A stretch of 64,000 nucleotides of DNA from Microlunatus phosphovorus NM-1 (lineage in GTDB: Bacteria; Actinomycetota; Actinomycetes; Propionibacteriales; Propionibacteriaceae): positions 1,798,001-1,862,000 of the forward strand of contig NC_015635.1 of the NCBI RefSeq assembly GCF_000270245.1, given 5' to 3'. The notes below the pieces were generated by a model, which did not search any database, was not told the origin of the DNA, and saw only the letters and a program-made list of their open reading frames with translations. Shown here in pieces: positions 24,165-32,462 of this stretch. Made by a program: the position numbers and the translations under genes. Numbering within the stretch: the stretch's first letter is position 1; each line of letters starts with the position of its first letter.

Positions 24165-25415
24165 CTATCCCGGGATGACCGCACCGATGATCGGCCGGGC
24201 GATCTCGTTGGCCACCATCCGGCCGTCCGGTGAGGACTGGAGGGTGGTCAGCACGATCACCGTCGTCTTGCTCTTGGGGTCGTGACCCATGAAGGAGGTG
24301 AAGCCGGGCAGCGAGCCGTCGTGACCGAGCATGGGCCCGAAGCTGGCGAGGGCGAGCCCGTACCCGGCACCGGCACTGCCTACCGGTTTGACGCTGTCCA
24401 GCCGTTGCTTCTGCAGGTCCGCCGAAAGCAGGCCACCGCCGACCAGTGCTTCGACGTAGGTGGTCAGGTCGGCCGCGGTGGAGATCCCGGCTCCGGCCGC
24501 CCAACCCCAGGACGGGTTGGCGTCGGTGTAGTCGCCCGGCTTGAGCTCGCCGCTCCGCGCACGTTGCTGATCGGCCTCCGACAGTGCGGTGGAGGTCAGC
24601 GTCGAGACGTTGGTGCCGTACATGTAGCCGCGCGGGTGCGGGTCCGGAATCGCGGCGGAGGTGATCGGTGGCTGGGACGTGTCGGCCAGCTCGAGCGTGT
24701 CGAGGATCCTGCTGCGGAAGGATTCCTGGAGCGGTTTGGCGTCGTGGTGTTCCACGACCAGGCCGGCCAGCACGGTATTGGTGTTGGAGTAGTGCCAGTC
24801 GCGTCCGGGGGCGAAGTCGACCGGTTCGGCCAGCCCGATCTTGACCAGCTCCTCCGGATGCCACGCCTTCGCCGGCTCGGCGTCCATCGTCGCGTTGAAC
24901 GACTTCAGCTCGGTGTAGCTGCGAAGACCGCTGCGCATGTCGAGGAGCTGGGCGATCGTCACGCCGCGCAGCTTGTCACTGGTGAACTGCGGCAGATGCT
25001 CGCGTACCTCGTCGTCGAGAGCGACTTTGCGCTCATCGACCAGCTGGAGCAGGCAGGTGCCGGTCATGGTCTTGGTATTCGAGCCGATCCGGAAGTGATC
25101 GCCGACGGTGATGTCCTCGGCGTCAGCAGCCAGCGACCGCTTGCCGAAGGCTTGCTGCCAGGTCTCCTCGGGCGTTCGCACCAGCACGACGACACCCGGG
25201 ACCAGCAGGTCGCTCATCGCCGACTCGACTATCGGGCGGAGCTTGTCCAGATCCGATCCGGCGCCGGTTCCGGTGGAGCTGGGGCTCGGCGTGGTCGATG
25301 ACGTCGTACGGTCCGATCCGGTCGTCCCGCACGCGGCGAGGCCCCAGGCCGCGCCCGCCAACAGGAGGCCACGGGTCAACACCGTCCGGCGGCCGAGGAG
25401 CTGCTGCGTCTGCAT
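24165..25415 (-). CDS. Serine hydrolase, beta-lactamase (class C/esterase) family lipoprotein
   Basis: 416 residues from ATG 25415. The signal has a twin arginine (GRRTVLTRG) and a lipobox LAAC (Cys29), so export as a Tat-type lipoprotein is likely. A Ser/Thr linker (33-53) follows. Catalytic motifs: S-N-T-K (Ser112, Lys115), Y-S-N in DWHYSNTN and H-D-G in GHDGSLPGF, in the order of class C beta-lactamases, D-aminopeptidases and EstB esterases. The natural substrate cannot be told; hydrolysis of peptides or esters at the cell surface is more likely than clinical beta-lactam resistance. Confidence 0.9.
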   Translation of the reverse strand: MQTQQLLGRRTVLTRGLLLAGAAWGLAACGTTGSDRTTSSTTPSPSSTGTGAGSDLDKLRPIVESAMSDLLVPGVVVLVRTPEETWQQAFGKRSLAADAEDITVGDHFRIGSNTKTMTGTCLLQLVDERKVALDDEVREHLPQFTSDKLRGVTIAQLLDMRSGLRSYTELKSFNATMDAEPAKAWHPEELVKIGLAEPVDFAPGRDWHYSNTNTVLAGLVVEHHDAKPLQESFRSRILDTLELADTSQPPITSAAIPDPHPRGYMYGTNVSTLTSTALSEADQQRARSGELKPGDYTDANPSWGWAAGAGISTAADLTTYVEALVGGGLLSADLQKQRLDSVKPVGSAGAGYGLALASFGPMLGHDGSLPGFTSFMGHDPKSKTTVIVLTTLQSSPDGRMVANEIARPIIGAVIPG

Positions 25416-25569
25416 GGGTCCACGATCGCGGGTTCCCGCTGCGTCTGCAATGGATCTGCGCCACCTGGTCGCGCAGGTATGGCGACCGGGCAGGATGAGG
25501 ATCACGCTCTGCACTGAGCCTGGGTCGGCAGGTCAGCGAGCAGATCCAGCAGATCAGAGGGTCTGCGGA

Positions 25570-25941
25570 TCAGAAGGCCTGCGGACCGAACCTCATGATC
25601 GCCACGAAGAGGGCCAGGACCAGCAGCACGGCGTTGACGATGATCATCTGAGGTTCTCCGCGGCGACCATGCACGATCGCAGCCAAGATCATCGTGATGG
25701 CGAGTCCCGTCGCAGCGAGTGGCGTCAGCACGGGCGCGATGCCGGTCGCCGCGGGCAGGATGAGTCCGATCGCACCGAGAATCTCCATGGTGCCGATGAA
25801 CTTGACGGTGCCGGGGGAGAAGTCGTCGACCCAGCCCATGGAGGCGGCGAGCTTCTCCTTGGGCTGACTGACCTTCATCAGGCCGGCCGCCAGAAACGCC
25901 AACGCGAGTACGCCGGCGACGATCCACAGCGCGATGTTCAT
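25570..25941 (-). CDS. DoxX family membrane protein
   Basis: 123 residues from ATG 25941 (GGGAGGG upstream). Four membrane helices; the first has IVAGVLALAFLAAGLMKVSQP and the second MEILGAIGLILPAATG, the hallmark of DoxX-like proteins. In mycobacteria a DoxX protein belongs to a membrane oxidoreductase complex against thiol stress; a function here is not shown. Transcribed away from the tRNA-Leu gene, with no partner gene adjacent. Confidence 0.85.
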   Translation of the reverse strand: MNIALWIVAGVLALAFLAAGLMKVSQPKEKLAASMGWVDDFSPGTVKFIGTMEILGAIGLILPAATGIAPVLTPLAATGLAITMILAAIVHGRRGEPQMIIVNAVLLVLALFVAIMRFGPQAF

Positions 25942-26069
25942 GACATGCCCTCCCACAGTGAGTTGACTCTTCAACCAACTGTAGGGCAGCGATTTGAGCG
26001 TTCAAGAGTGAGGTGTCGTCGCTGAGTTGCGTCGCCGTCGTCGCCGGGTTCGTTGGCCCGTGACTGCTC

Positions 26070-26125
26070 GAGAAGTAGCGTGCGGTTCTGAAATCGCGGG
26101 CGAACGGGACCACGCGCTACTTCTC
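26070..26125. terminator. Inverted repeat downstream of tRNA-Leu
   Basis: GAGAAGTAGCG (26070-26080) pairs with CGCTACTTCTC (26115-26125). On the minus strand the tRNA 3' end is followed by CTCTTTTTAC and then this hairpin, which fits termination or processing of the tRNA transcript. Confidence 0.6.
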
Positions 26126-26135
26126 GTAAAAAGAG

Positions 26136-26222
26136 TGTCCGAGGGGGGACTTGAACCCCCACGCCCGTATAAGGGGCACTAGCACCTCAAGCTAGCGCGT
26201 CTACCTATTCCGCCACCCGGAC
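26136..26222 (-). tRNA. tRNA-Leu, anticodon GAG
   Basis: Read on the minus strand, the acceptor stem GTCCGGG (5') pairs with CTCGGAC (3') with one G-T pair. The anticodon stem-loop CTAGC-TTGAGGT-GCTAG gives anticodon GAG. A long variable arm (about TGCCCCTTATACGGGCG) marks a class II tRNA, and GGTTCAAGTCC is the T-loop. The CCA end is not encoded. Confidence 0.97.
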
Positions 26223-26391
26223 CTCGCTGCCCGGTGGACAGCGACGAGAACTATAGCAAGCCTCCCCGGGGTCACCGAACATTCCGGACATCCCGGACTT
26301 CGCCGTCGCTGGTCTGGCGTCGATGCAGGAACGCGCGACAGGTTTCCGGGGAACGGGCGACCGCCTTCGCACCCGGCGAACCGTCGCCCAC

Positions 26392-26397
26392 TACGCT
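26392..26397 (+). promoter_or_regulatory. Possible -10 box (TACGCT) before the DUF5703 gene
   Basis: TACGCT ends 8 nt before the ATG at 26406, with no ribosome site, as in other likely leaderless genes of this window. Confidence 0.4.
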
Positions 26398-26405
26398 GGT
26401 CGGCG

Positions 26406-26603
26406 ATGAGCATCCGCACAGTGGAGTACGAGGAGACCAAGGTCCGGTTGGACCGCACGCTCCCGCGCAGTGCGGTCCGCAAGCTGCTGACCGATCAGGC
26501 TGAGTACGGCGGCTGGGAGCTGACCAGGCTGCGTCGCTATCGAGACGGGACCCGGGATGTCTGGATCCGTCGCAAGATCATTCGGGTGCCGCTCACCGTC
26601 TGA
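26406..26603 (+). CDS. DUF5703 family protein
   Basis: 65 residues, ATG 26406. VEYEETKVRLDRTLPRSAVR, then LLTDQAEYGGWELTRLRRYRDG and a basic end (IRRKIIRVPL) match the short actinobacterial DUF5703 family, whose function is unknown. The even spread of charges and the lack of hydrophobic segments indicate a small cytoplasmic protein. Convergent with the aldo/keto reductase gene. Confidence 0.82.
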   Translation: MSIRTVEYEETKVRLDRTLPRSAVRKLLTDQAEYGGWELTRLRRYRDGTRDVWIRRKIIRVPLTV

Positions 26604-26624
26604 CCTCTGCCGACCCGATCCGGC

Positions 26625-27587
26625 TCACTGTCGGAGCAGGTCCGGTCCGCCGGACACGTCGTCGAGCGCGGAGACGATCTCCTCGGGCAGCGTCATCTCC
26701 TCGGTCGCCAGCGCCGGTGCGAGCTGCCCGACGGTACGGGCCCCGAGCAGGGGAGCAGTCACTCCGGGCGCATCGCGTACCCACAGCAGCGCGACCTGCA
26801 ACGGGGTGAGATCCAGCCCCTCGGCGGCCCGGGCCACCGCCTCGACCACGCCCTTGCTGCGCTGCTCCAGATAGGGATGCACGAACCAGGCGAAGTGATC
26901 GGACGCGGCCCGGGAGCCTTTCGGGTAGCGCGCCCGGTATTGCCCGGTGAGCACGCCGCGCCCCAACGGAGACCACGGGAACACGCCCATGCCGAAGGCG
27001 TGTGCCGCCGGCAGCACCTCCATCTCGGCTCGGCGGGCCAGCAGTGAGTACTCCACCTGCACGCTGGCGAGTGCCGCTCGGCCTGGCACCGCCTTCTGCC
27101 AGGTGGCGGCCTGTGCGGTCTGCCAGCCGACGAAGTTGCTGACCCCGACATAGCGGGCCATGCCCTGACGTACGGCGTGGTCCAGCGCGCTCAGCGTCTC
27201 TTCGATGGGAGCCTCACCCCACGCGTGGACCTGCCACAGATCGACGTAGTCGGTGCCCAGTCGCTCCAGCGACCCGGCCAGATCGCGCAGCAGCGCACGC
27301 CGGGACGTGTCCACCACCCGCTTGCCGTCGCGCACCACAAATCCGGCCTTGGTGGCGATCACCACATCTTCGCGCTGGGCCACCTCGCTGACGAGCTTGC
27401 CGACCAGCCGCTCCGCGTCGCCGGCTCCGTACGCCGCCGCGGTGTCGATCAGCGTGCCGCCGGCCTCCACAAAGGACTCGAGCAGCCCACGGGCCTGCTC
27501 CTCGGGGGTGTCCCGAGCCCAGGTGAGGGTGCCGAGACCGAGCCGCGACGTCCGCAACCCGCTGGTCCCGACCCGACGTGTCTCCAT
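26625..27587 (-). CDS. Aldo/keto reductase
   Basis: 320 residues from ATG 27587; the longer open frame starts inside a dispersed repeat, so I reject it. The catalytic tetrad is visible: Asp48 and Tyr53 in LIDTAAAYGAGDAE, Lys80 in VIATKAGF and His in LWQVHAWG. A C-terminal region with LLGARTVGQL binds the NADPH phosphate. Such enzymes reduce aldehydes, ketones or sugars; the substrate is unknown. Single gene, divergent from the LLM oxidoreductase. Confidence 0.93.
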   Translation of the reverse strand: METRRVGTSGLRTSRLGLGTLTWARDTPEEQARGLLESFVEAGGTLIDTAAAYGAGDAERLVGKLVSEVAQREDVVIATKAGFVVRDGKRVVDTSRRALLRDLAGSLERLGTDYVDLWQVHAWGEAPIEETLSALDHAVRQGMARYVGVSNFVGWQTAQAATWQKAVPGRAALASVQVEYSLLARRAEMEVLPAAHAFGMGVFPWSPLGRGVLTGQYRARYPKGSRAASDHFAWFVHPYLEQRSKGVVEAVARAAEGLDLTPLQVALLWVRDAPGVTAPLLGARTVGQLAPALATEEMTLPEEIVSALDDVSGGPDLLRQ

Positions 27588-27617
27588 GACCGGAGAGATT
27601 AGCGGGGATAGCCCCAT

Positions 27618-27690
27618 GGATCTGCTCGGGATTGTTGGCGTCGCTCGGTCTGCAGATCGAGCAGAACCAACAAGATCGAGCAAATCGGGT
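27618..27690 (-). repeat. Dispersed intergenic repeat, family B copy 2
   Basis: Read on the minus strand it contains TGCTCGATCTTGTTGGTTCT and, about 30 nt on, CAACAATCCCGAGCAGATCC; compare the copy at 1470-1545. It lies in the divergent region between the aldo/keto reductase and the LLM gene. Confidence 0.55.
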
Positions 27691-27714
27691 AGGGGCGAGG
27701 GGAACGGAGGGGGA

Positions 27715-27720
27715 TAGGTT
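27715..27720 (+). promoter_or_regulatory. Probable -10 box (TAGGTT) of the LLM oxidoreductase gene
   Basis: TAGGTT ends 6 nt before the ATG at 27727, with no Shine-Dalgarno sequence between; probably leaderless. Confidence 0.55.
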
Positions 27721-27726
27721 CGAGCA

Positions 27727-28776
27727 ATGCGACTGGGACTGAATCTGGGCTACATGGTCGGCGCCGACGAGGCGCGCGGGCAGCTGGCGCTGACCCGGCA
27801 CGCGGAGTCCCTCGGCTACGAGGTGGTGTGGGCTGCGGAGGCGTACGGCTCGGACAGCCCGACCGTGCTGGCCTGGCTGGCCGCCCAGACCTCGACGATC
27901 GGGATCGGCTCGGCGGTGATGCAGATCCCGGCGCGGACCCCAGCCATGACGGCGATGACCGCGGCCAGTCTGGACCTGCTCAGCGGGGGGCGGTTCCGGC
28001 TGGGCCTGGGTGTCTCCGGCCCGCAGGTGTCGGAGGGCTGGCACGGCGTGCGTTTCGATCGTCCGCTGGCCCGGACTCGCGAGTTCGTCGACATCGTCAG
28101 GCTCGCGCTGAGCCGCAAGCCGGTCGCGTACGAGGGCCGCACCTACCAGTTGCCGCTGCCGGACGGCCCTGGCAAGGCACTGCGGCTGACCATCGCGCCG
28201 CAAGCCGACCGGATCCCGGTCTATCTGGCCGCTGTCGGTCCCAGGAATCTGGAGCTTGCGGGAGAGATCGCCGACGGCTGGCTGGCGATCTTCCTGGCTC
28301 CCGGCTTCGCCGACGAGCAGCTGAGCCACGTCGATGCGGGTCGGGCGGTCATCCGCCGCGACCGCGTCGGCTTCGATGTGGTGGCGACGATCCCGTTGGT
28401 GGTCGGCGACGACCCGCAGGCCTGTGCTGATCCGGTCCGTCCATACGCCGCCCTCTACGTCGGCGGCATGGGCAGCCGGGAGAAGAACTTCTACAACCAG
28501 CTGGCGGTGCGGATGGGCTACGCGGAAGCTGCCGCCACGGTGCAGGATCTCTATTTGGCGCGGCGACCCCGCGATGCGATGGCGGCTGTGCCGTACGAGT
28601 TCATCGACTCGACTTCGCTGCTGGGCTCCAGGGAGCGGATTGCCGCCCGGCTGACCGAGTTCGCCGCGGCCGGTGTCACGACGGCGGCGGTGGCGCCGTA
28701 CGGGAAGTCGCTCGAAGAGAAGCTCGCCGCGTTGACCACGGCTGCCGAGGCGTTGCAGTTGGCTGGTTTGGGCTGA
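27727..28776 (+). CDS. LLM-class F420-dependent oxidoreductase
   Basis: 349 residues, ATG 27727. A luciferase-like TIM barrel: LGLNLGYMVG at strand 1, YEVVWAAEAYGSDS at strand 2, TIGIGSAVMQIPARTPAMTAM and GGRFRLGLGVSGPQVSEGWHG, all typical of the F420-using subgroup. The products oxidise or reduce varied substrates with coenzyme F420, a deazaflavin common in actinobacteria. FMN cannot be excluded. Monocistronic, ended by the hairpin at 28787-28824. Confidence 0.9.
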   Translation: MRLGLNLGYMVGADEARGQLALTRHAESLGYEVVWAAEAYGSDSPTVLAWLAAQTSTIGIGSAVMQIPARTPAMTAMTAASLDLLSGGRFRLGLGVSGPQVSEGWHGVRFDRPLARTREFVDIVRLALSRKPVAYEGRTYQLPLPDGPGKALRLTIAPQADRIPVYLAAVGPRNLELAGEIADGWLAIFLAPGFADEQLSHVDAGRAVIRRDRVGFDVVATIPLVVGDDPQACADPVRPYAALYVGGMGSREKNFYNQLAVRMGYAEAAATVQDLYLARRPRDAMAAVPYEFIDSTSLLGSRERIAARLTEFAAAGVTTAAVAPYGKSLEEKLAALTTAAEALQLAGLG

Positions 28777-28786
28777 TTGCCGCGTG

Positions 28787-28824
28787 CCGGTGGTGAGTGA
28801 TGAGGTGCAATCACTCACCACCGG
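28787..28824. terminator. Bidirectional terminator hairpin
   Basis: CCGGTGGTGAGTGAT (28787-28801) pairs perfectly with ATCACTCACCACCGG (28810-28824). It lies 11 nt past the LLM stop. The sigma-factor gene ends at 29013 from the other side. Confidence 0.85.
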
Positions 28825-29012
28825 ACTGCTCCGCCGCCCAGGTCAGGCAGCGGAGGGGCATCCCCTGGCGGCTTGTTGCGGATGATCCCCTTCGGCTCAC
28901 CCACCTCAACCTGTCGGCCGCTCACAGATAAGGACGAGGCAGGGCAGGAACCATGTCGCGAGTTTCGGGAGAATGTCGGGGAACCTCGATGTGATCTGAG
29001 TCACATCGTTGA

Positions 29013-30854
29013 TCAGTTCAGTGGGCAGGTGCCGCCGCCGTCAAGCGGTCGGCCCGTCAGCGAGAAGAACCTGGCCTGCAGTTCGCCCTCGCCCTCTTCG
29101 ACCCGCTGGACGACAACGGTCAGCGGTCCAGGCTGCACCAACTGGTTGAAGGTCCGGTCCGGCTCCTCGAGGTGATCGTACGGCTCTCCGTCGTGGAGGT
29201 CCTGGACCGAGATGAGCAGGAACCCGGTCGGCACCTCCAGGTGAGCCCAATAGATGGTCTCGGTCTCGGCGACGAACTTGCAGGTGGTTTCGATCGGCTC
29301 GGTGGGCTCGTCCGTCGGTTCCTCTGTCGGCTCCGAGGTCGGTGTGGGTGACGCGGTCGGAGTCGGCGAGGCGGTCGGAGTGGCTGTCGCCGTCGGACTG
29401 GGTGAGGTGGTCGGGCTGTTCGTTGTGGTCGGGCTGGGTGATGCGGGACGCGTACGGGTCGGCCTCGGCGCCGGCCTTGTCGGTTCGCTCGTCGAACGAT
29501 CCGGGCTCGTCGTGCTGCGTACGGTGGACCGCCGCACCGTGGTTTGGCTGGTCGGTGCGGGGACACCGCCGGTATCGAGATCGAGGGCCTGCTGTGCCGG
29601 GGCGGTGGCGGCTGGACTCGATTTCGCCTTGCGCGACGGGGGAGCGGAGGACGGCGCGCTGCTGGTCGGCGCCGAGGTCGGTGCGAACGTCGGTGCGGAG
29701 GTTGGTGCGGCAGCGACCGGCTCCGTGCTGGACGGCGATGGTGGCGGTTGTCGGGCGAAGGCCGTCACGGCGACCACAGCCACCGTGGCAACCGCCGTCA
29801 GACCGATCAGGACCCGCCCGGCCGGCGTGCTCGCCACCTCAGCGACCCTGGAGGGCAGCGATTTGTCCGCCGCGCCAGAACCGCCCACCGCGGTCCCGGC
29901 CCCGGCGCCACCTGACCCGGCGCCACCTGACCCGGCGCCACCTGACCCGGCGCCGCCTACACCAGTGCCGCCTGACCCGGTCGCTACGCCAGCTGCCGTA
30001 CCGCCCCCGGCCTCACCGGCACCGGATGCGGAGGCGATGGTTGCCGCCGCGGCGGTGGTCGGAGCCAGCACCCGGGAGATCGTGTACAACGCCGCCGCGC
30101 CGGTGATGATCGCGGCGACGGTCCCGAGCACCATGCTGTCGATATTGCGGACCTCGGCATAGGCCGCGCGGCACTCCCGGCAGGTGTGCAGGTGATCGCG
30201 GATCTGGCGGCTGCCGCGCGGGCTGACGGCACGTCGGACGTAGGAGCCGAGCCGGGCCCGGACCCGCCGGCATTCCTCGTCGTCGGTGGCGGCGGCATGC
30301 TCGCTCAGGTACGCCTGCCGGAGCCGTTCCCGGGCCCGCTTGGTCCGGGAGGCGACACTGTTGGCGGACACGCCGAGGGTCCGGGCGATGTCGGCAGGCC
30401 GCTCCTCCTCGACGACCGCATGCCACAGCAGGGCGCGGGTCGGCTCGGGCAGCGAGGTCCAGGCCGACCAGGCCAGTGCGGCATCGACGCCCTCGACGTG
30501 CTGACCCTCCAGGCTCTCCTGGGTGGGCAGGTCGAGGTCGGATTCCTCGCCGGTGGGCACCTCGCGTTGTTGGGCACTCTTGGCCCGGTCGATGCTCAGC
30601 CGGCGAACCGAGGTGAGCAGATAGGGCCGGAACGCCGTCTCCGGGCCGCCGCCGGCGCGCAGGATCCCCAGGATCCTGCTGAACGCCTCGCTGACCAGGT
30701 CTTCTGGGTCGTTCCTGGTCAGTGCTCGGGCCTGGCGCAGGGCCGCCGGATGGTGCCTGGTCCACAGTTCGGCGTACGCCTGGTCATCTCCGGCCCGAGT
30801 CGCCCCGATCAGGTCGGCGTCCGTGCGGTCGGCGAGGTCGTCGATGACTGTCAC
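29013..30854 (-). CDS. RNA polymerase sigma factor (ECF-type) fused to a zinc-finger, membrane and Ser/Thr/Pro-rich module
   Basis: 613 residues from GTG 30854 (GGAGGTGG 8-9 nt upstream); a GTG at 30878 is less likely. Residues 25-95 are sigma region 2 (DPEDLVSEAFSRIL, TSVRRLSIDRAK) and 130-185 region 4 (ARTLGVSANSVASRTKRARERL). Then comes an anti-sigma-type zinc finger HLHTCREC (H-x3-C-x2-C, 221-228), a hydrophobic segment (241-263), a Gly/Ala repeat loop (275-325), a second membrane segment (346-368), a long Ser/Thr/Pro-rich stretch (369-540) and a C-terminal domain of about 70 residues. ECF groups with fused membrane extensions are known in actinobacteria; the fused part probably holds the sigma domains inactive until a surface signal. 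No separate anti-sigma gene is adjacent. Confidence 0.88.
   Translation of the reverse strand: MTVIDDLADRTDADLIGATRAGDDQAYAELWTRHHPAALRQARALTRNDPEDLVSEAFSRILGILRAGGGPETAFRPYLLTSVRRLSIDRAKSAQQREVPTGEESDLDLPTQESLEGQHVEGVDAALAWSAWTSLPEPTRALLWHAVVEEERPADIARTLGVSANSVASRTKRARERLRQAYLSEHAAATDDEECRRVRARLGSYVRRAVSPRGSRQIRDHLHTCRECRAAYAEVRNIDSMVLGTVAAIITGAAALYTISRVLAPTTAAAATIASASGAGEAGGGTAAGVATGSGGTGVGGAGSGGAGSGGAGSGGAGAGTAVGGSGAADKSLPSRVAEVASTPAGRVLIGLTAVATVAVVAVTAFARQPPPSPSSTEPVAAAPTSAPTFAPTSAPTSSAPSSAPPSRKAKSSPAATAPAQQALDLDTGGVPAPTSQTTVRRSTVRSTTSPDRSTSEPTRPAPRPTRTRPASPSPTTTNSPTTSPSPTATATPTASPTPTASPTPTSEPTEEPTDEPTEPIETTCKFVAETETIYWAHLEVPTGFLLISVQDLHDGEPYDHLEEPDRTFNQLVQPGPLTVVVQRVEEGEGELQARFFSLTGRPLDGGGTCPLN
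29905..29982. repeat. 15-bp tandem repeat encoding the Gly-Ala loop of the sigma factor
   Basis: Three near-identical units of CCTGACCCGGCGCCA followed by degenerate units. It codes for the repeated GSGGA loop between the two hydrophobic segments and keeps frame if units are gained or lost. Confidence 0.8.
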
Positions 30855-30950
30855 CGATCTGCCACCTCCACTGGCCACGACGTCCCAACGGCCCGAAGCG
30901 ACTCGGCCGACGGTGGAGCAATCCTGCCACGGAGCAGACCGTGCTGCGGA

Positions 30951-31784
30951 CTATGCAGTCGGCAGCGGCTGCAGGACGCCGGTCAGCAGCAGGACCGCGA
31001 CCAGCGCGGCCAGGCCGAGCCGGTAGATCACGAACGGCTTGTAAGTATGGGTGCTGACATATTTCAACAGCCAATGGATGACCGCCAGTCCCACGCCGAA
31101 GGCCACCACCGTGGCCAGGATGATCGGGCCCCAGGCCGGTTCGACCGGGTCGGAGGAGATGTCGAAGAGCTTGAAGAAGCCGGAGCCCACGACTGCCGGA
31201 ATGGCCAGCAGGAACGCGTACTTGGCCGCCGCCTCACGCTTGTAGCCCAGGGCGAGCCCGGCCGCGATCGTCGCACCGGAGCGGGACACCCCGGGGACCA
31301 GGGCCAGCGACTGGGCCAGGCCGTAGAGGATGCCGTGCTTCCAGGTGAGGGACTCCAAAGGGCGAATGTTCTTGGCGAAGTGGTCGGCGATCCCGATGAT
31401 GATGCCGAACCCGGCGAGCATCGCGACGGTGATCCAGAGGTTACGCAGCGAGTGGTCAATCTGATCCTGGAACAGCAGCCCGAGCGCGACGATCGGGATC
31501 GACCCGATGATCACCAGCCAGCCCATCCGGGCTTCCGGGTCGTCTCGCGGGATCTTGCCGACCAGGGCCAGGCACCAGTGCCTGATGATCTTCCAGATGT
31601 CGGAGCGGAAATAGATGATCACCGCAGTCTCGGTGCCGAGCTGGCTGATCGCAGTGAACGCCGAGCCGGGGTCCTCACCGCCGTAGAACTGGCCGATGAT
31701 GGACAAGTGTGCGCTGGAGGATATCGGCAGGAACTCGGTCAATCCCTGCACGATGCCCAATACCAGCGCCTCGAGCCAGCCCAT
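30951..31784 (-). CDS. uppP: Undecaprenyl-diphosphatase UppP (BacA)
   Basis: 277 residues from ATG 31784, chosen because AAAGGA lies 5 nt upstream; another ATG at 31790 sits directly on that site. Signature motifs are GLTEFLPISSSAH (14-26) and PGVSRSGATIAAG (about 160-172), which form the active site of the family. UppP removes a phosphate from undecaprenyl pyrophosphate to recycle the lipid carrier for peptidoglycan synthesis. About eight membrane segments. It is divergent from the flavin-reductase-like gene and close to the mshC group, as in many actinobacteria. Confidence 0.96.
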   Translation of the reverse strand: MGWLEALVLGIVQGLTEFLPISSSAHLSIIGQFYGGEDPGSAFTAISQLGTETAVIIYFRSDIWKIIRHWCLALVGKIPRDDPEARMGWLVIIGSIPIVALGLLFQDQIDHSLRNLWITVAMLAGFGIIIGIADHFAKNIRPLESLTWKHGILYGLAQSLALVPGVSRSGATIAAGLALGYKREAAAKYAFLLAIPAVVGSGFFKLFDISSDPVEPAWGPIILATVVAFGVGLAVIHWLLKYVSTHTYKPFVIYRLGLAALVAVLLLTGVLQPLPTA

Positions 31785-31897
31785 CGCCATCCTTTCGTCG
31801 GTCGGCCCATCCAGAGCCCGCACCACGGTAGATGGTCAACTCGGCCAATCGGGTGATCAGCACCAACTGTGGTCAAGATCTCGGTTACAACTGTCTG

Positions 31898-32434
31898 GTG
31901 ACCATCCACCATCACCATCCGTTCCTGCCGCCGGAGGGCGAACGCAGTCCACTACGGCGATTCCGGGGCAGGATGCTGGCGCCGGTCACCGTGTGGACCA
32001 CGTACGCCGATTCGCGTCCGCTCGGCTGGACGGTGTCGTCGGTGCTTCTGGTCGATGGCCCGGAGCCCGCGTTGGTGGGTCTGCTCGATCCCGACGCCGA
32101 TCTCACCGAGGCGATCACATCCGATGACGAGCAGGGAAGCGGAAGCAAGGTCGCGATCAGCCTGCTTGGTTGGCAGCATCGCCAGCTCCCCGATGCCTTT
32201 GCAGGCATCGCGCCGGCGCCGGGTGGACCGTTCAAGCTGGCTAGCTGGACCGATACCGGCTACGGTCCGGTGCTCTCCGACGCACCGGCTTGGTTGGGTG
32301 CGACCGTGCTCGACAGCAGGCCGCTGGGCTGGTCGACCCTGCTGACGGCGCGAATCGACCAGCTCGAGATCGGCTCGGACGATGGCCAACTGCTGGGCCA
32401 CCTACGCGGGCGCTATCTGCCGGTCGCGCCCTGA
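31898..32434 (+). CDS. Flavin reductase-like (FMN-binding split barrel) protein
   Basis: 178 residues from GTG 31898, the start before TIHHHHPFLPPEGE; the frame is open 22 codons further upstream but reads poorly. The pair RMLAPVTVWTTYADSRPLGWTVSS and VDGPEPALVGLLDPDADL is typical of the split-barrel family that binds FMN. The H-H-H-H stretch near the N-terminus is natural here. The substrate is unknown. It may be read with the phosphatase gene 28 nt downstream, which however has its own -10 box. Confidence 0.78.
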   Translation: MTIHHHHPFLPPEGERSPLRRFRGRMLAPVTVWTTYADSRPLGWTVSSVLLVDGPEPALVGLLDPDADLTEAITSDDEQGSGSKVAISLLGWQHRQLPDAFAGIAPAPGGPFKLASWTDTGYGPVLSDAPAWLGATVLDSRPLGWSTLLTARIDQLEIGSDDGQLLGHLRGRYLPVAP

Positions 32435-32449
32435 CTCAGCGACTGAGGC

Positions 32450-32455
32450 TAGATT
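32450..32455 (+). promoter_or_regulatory. Probable -10 box (TAGATT), leaderless, for the phosphatase gene
   Basis: TAGATT ends 7 nt before the ATG at 32463; no Shine-Dalgarno sequence. Confidence 0.5.
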
Positions 32456-32462
32456 CGACCCC

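Noticed and set aside
22659-24233. 524-codon plus-strand open frame opposite the aldehyde dehydrogenase
   Set aside because: The dehydrogenase has all its catalytic motifs on the minus strand; the plus frame has a Val/Gly/Asp-rich antisense composition.
29905-29982. CRISPR-like spaced repeats
   Set aside because: The 15-bp units are contiguous, in frame within the sigma factor gene, and have no spacers.
30186-31856. 556-codon plus-strand open frame across the sigma factor and uppP
   Set aside because: It crosses two real minus-strand genes and the intergenic region between them; no recognisable domain.
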